Positions 63,219-64,000 of a stretch of DNA of 64,000 nt are shown here, piece by piece. This stretch comes from Arenibacter sp041392165. Its GTDB lineage: Bacteria > Bacteroidota > Bacteroidia > Flavobacteriales > Flavobacteriaceae. Below the pieces are notes generated by a model. It saw only the letters and a list, made by a program, of their open reading frames with translations, made no database searches and was not told the DNA's origin. A program made the position numbers and the translations under genes. Every line of letters begins with the position of its first letter. Position 1 is the first letter of the stretch. The stretch spans positions 434,001 to 498,000 of the forward strand of contig JAWKMN010000001.1 of NCBI GenBank assembly GCA_041392165.1. The letters are read 5' to 3'.

Positions 63219-64000
63219 ATGAGATTGTTTTCCATTGATATTTTAAGGGCGCTGACCATGTTTTTTATGATTTGGGTCAATGATTTTTGGACGTTGAACA
63301 ATGTTCCCAAATGGCTGCTTCATGCCAAGGCCAATGAAGATTATTTGGGGTTTTCGGATATCATATTTCCCTTGTTCCTGTTTATTGTAGGTTTAAGTAT
63401 TCCTTTTGCCATAAAAAGTAGATTGGACAAGGGCCATAGCTTCCAAGAAATAGGTAAGCATATTCTAATACGGTCTTTTTCCCTTTTGTTGATCGGTCTT
63501 TTTATGGTCAATTATGAGACTGCCCATGATTCTGGAATTCCGATTGGAAAATATTTTTGGGGTATTTTAATGGCCCTTGCCATATTTCTCATTTGGACCG
63601 ATTGGAAGAAAAGCCCTGTCTCCAGGAAGTGGCAGCTACCATTGCAGGTTATGGGTTTTCTTGTATTACTTTTTTTAGCGGCGATTTATGAAGGAGGTGC
63701 CTCCGGGGAGTATTGGATGAGACCCCAGTGGTGGGGCATATTAGGGCTTATTGGTTGGGCCTATCTGGTAAATGCATTTATCTTTCTATTTTCACGGGGC
63801 AAATGGACCGTGATAGTATCCTTTTGGCTTTTGTTTAATGTGCTGTCCGTTTGGAACCAAACCGATGCCGCCTTTGAACTGCAGGGGATATTCCGATATT
63901 TTTCAACTATCGTTCAGGGAACAATACCTGCATTTACCACCTCCGGAATGATTGCCTCCCTGGTACTTATTAAATTTAAATGGTCCGGTCCAGGTTTAAA
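63219..64000 (+). CDS. DUF5009-like membrane protein, N-terminal part (runs off right edge)
   Basis: The first 260 residues of a polytopic membrane protein. The opening RLFSIDILRALTMFFMIWVN, the YLGFSDIIFPLFLFIVGLSI block and about seven hydrophobic helices match the DUF5009/HGSNAT-like acyltransferase group. It shares the RLFS(L/I)D(V/I)(F/L)R(G/A)LTMF signature with the protein at 1217-2323 but is otherwise divergent. The start ATG is clear. The C-terminus is outside the window. Confidence 0.85.
   Translation, partial: MRLFSIDILRALTMFFMIWVNDFWTLNNVPKWLLHAKANEDYLGFSDIIFPLFLFIVGLSIPFAIKSRLDKGHSFQEIGKHILIRSFSLLLIGLFMVNYETAHDSGIPIGKYFWGILMALAIFLIWTDWKKSPVSRKWQLPLQVMGFLVLLFLAAIYEGGASGEYWMRPQWWGILGLIGWAYLVNAFIFLFSRGKWTVIVSFWLLFNVLSVWNQTDAAFELQGIFRYFSTIVQGTIPAFTTSGMIASLVLIKFKWSGPGL

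Overview
The window looks like a chromosomal piece of a flavobacterium (Bacteroidota, Flavobacteriaceae, probably marine). The evidence is a SusC/SusD pair under an ECF sigma/FecR switch, a TonB-type outer-membrane receptor, LytTR/LytS-type signalling, PafA-type alkaline phosphatase, AT-rich DNA, near-absence of Shine-Dalgarno sequences and frequent TTG/GTG starts. The species cannot be named from sequence alone.

Layout. 1-27 kb is mostly housekeeping: a partial Gfo/Idh/MocA oxidoreductase, a DUF5009-like acyltransferase, an S41 protease next to rnpA (here fused to a DUF559 nuclease domain), M1 and S8 peptidases, an MBL hydrolase, two cation/proton antiporters, a sodium:solute symporter, lepA, an outer-membrane beta-barrel receptor, a radical SAM + Lgt-like gene pair, dusB, an FtsX/LolC-type permease with rbfA, and methylmalonyl-CoA epimerase. 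A CAU tRNA gene at 27.8 kb marks a change of character.

28-45.7 kb is accessory DNA. It holds a 416-bp array of 38 copies of an 11-bp unit, a sigma/membrane-protein/hydrolase operon, and a type I restriction-modification operon (32.1-42.1 kb). That operon has two HsdM genes, a PD-(D/E)XK-like protein between them, one HsdS, a duplicated HTH + nucleotidyltransferase cassette (first nucleotidyltransferase truncated) with palindromic operators, and HsdR. After it come a Kelch lipoprotein, a decayed AbiEi/AbiEii toxin-antitoxin locus and the C-terminal relic of a tyrosine recombinase.

45.8-49 kb carries a phosphate-scavenging pair (purple acid phosphatase, PafA) and a broken LysR gene. 49.9-52.4 kb has an MFS transporter, a GreA/GreB-type relic, a small Cys-rich protein and a divergent GreA/B-like protein. 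53-60.4 kb is a SusD-SusC-FecR-ECF polysaccharide/ligand uptake unit transcribed leftward, with a duplicated SusC leader. 60.5-62.6 kb is a LytTR regulator with its sensor kinase, and a second DUF5009-like gene runs off the right edge.

Most notable: the DUF559-RnpA fusion bracketed by inverted 27-bp repeats; the radical SAM (tetraether-synthase-like) + catalytic-His-less Lgt paralogue operon; the composite type I R-M operon; the 11-bp array; and several families of dispersed hairpin repeats, one of which abuts a PQQ-dehydrogenase relic.
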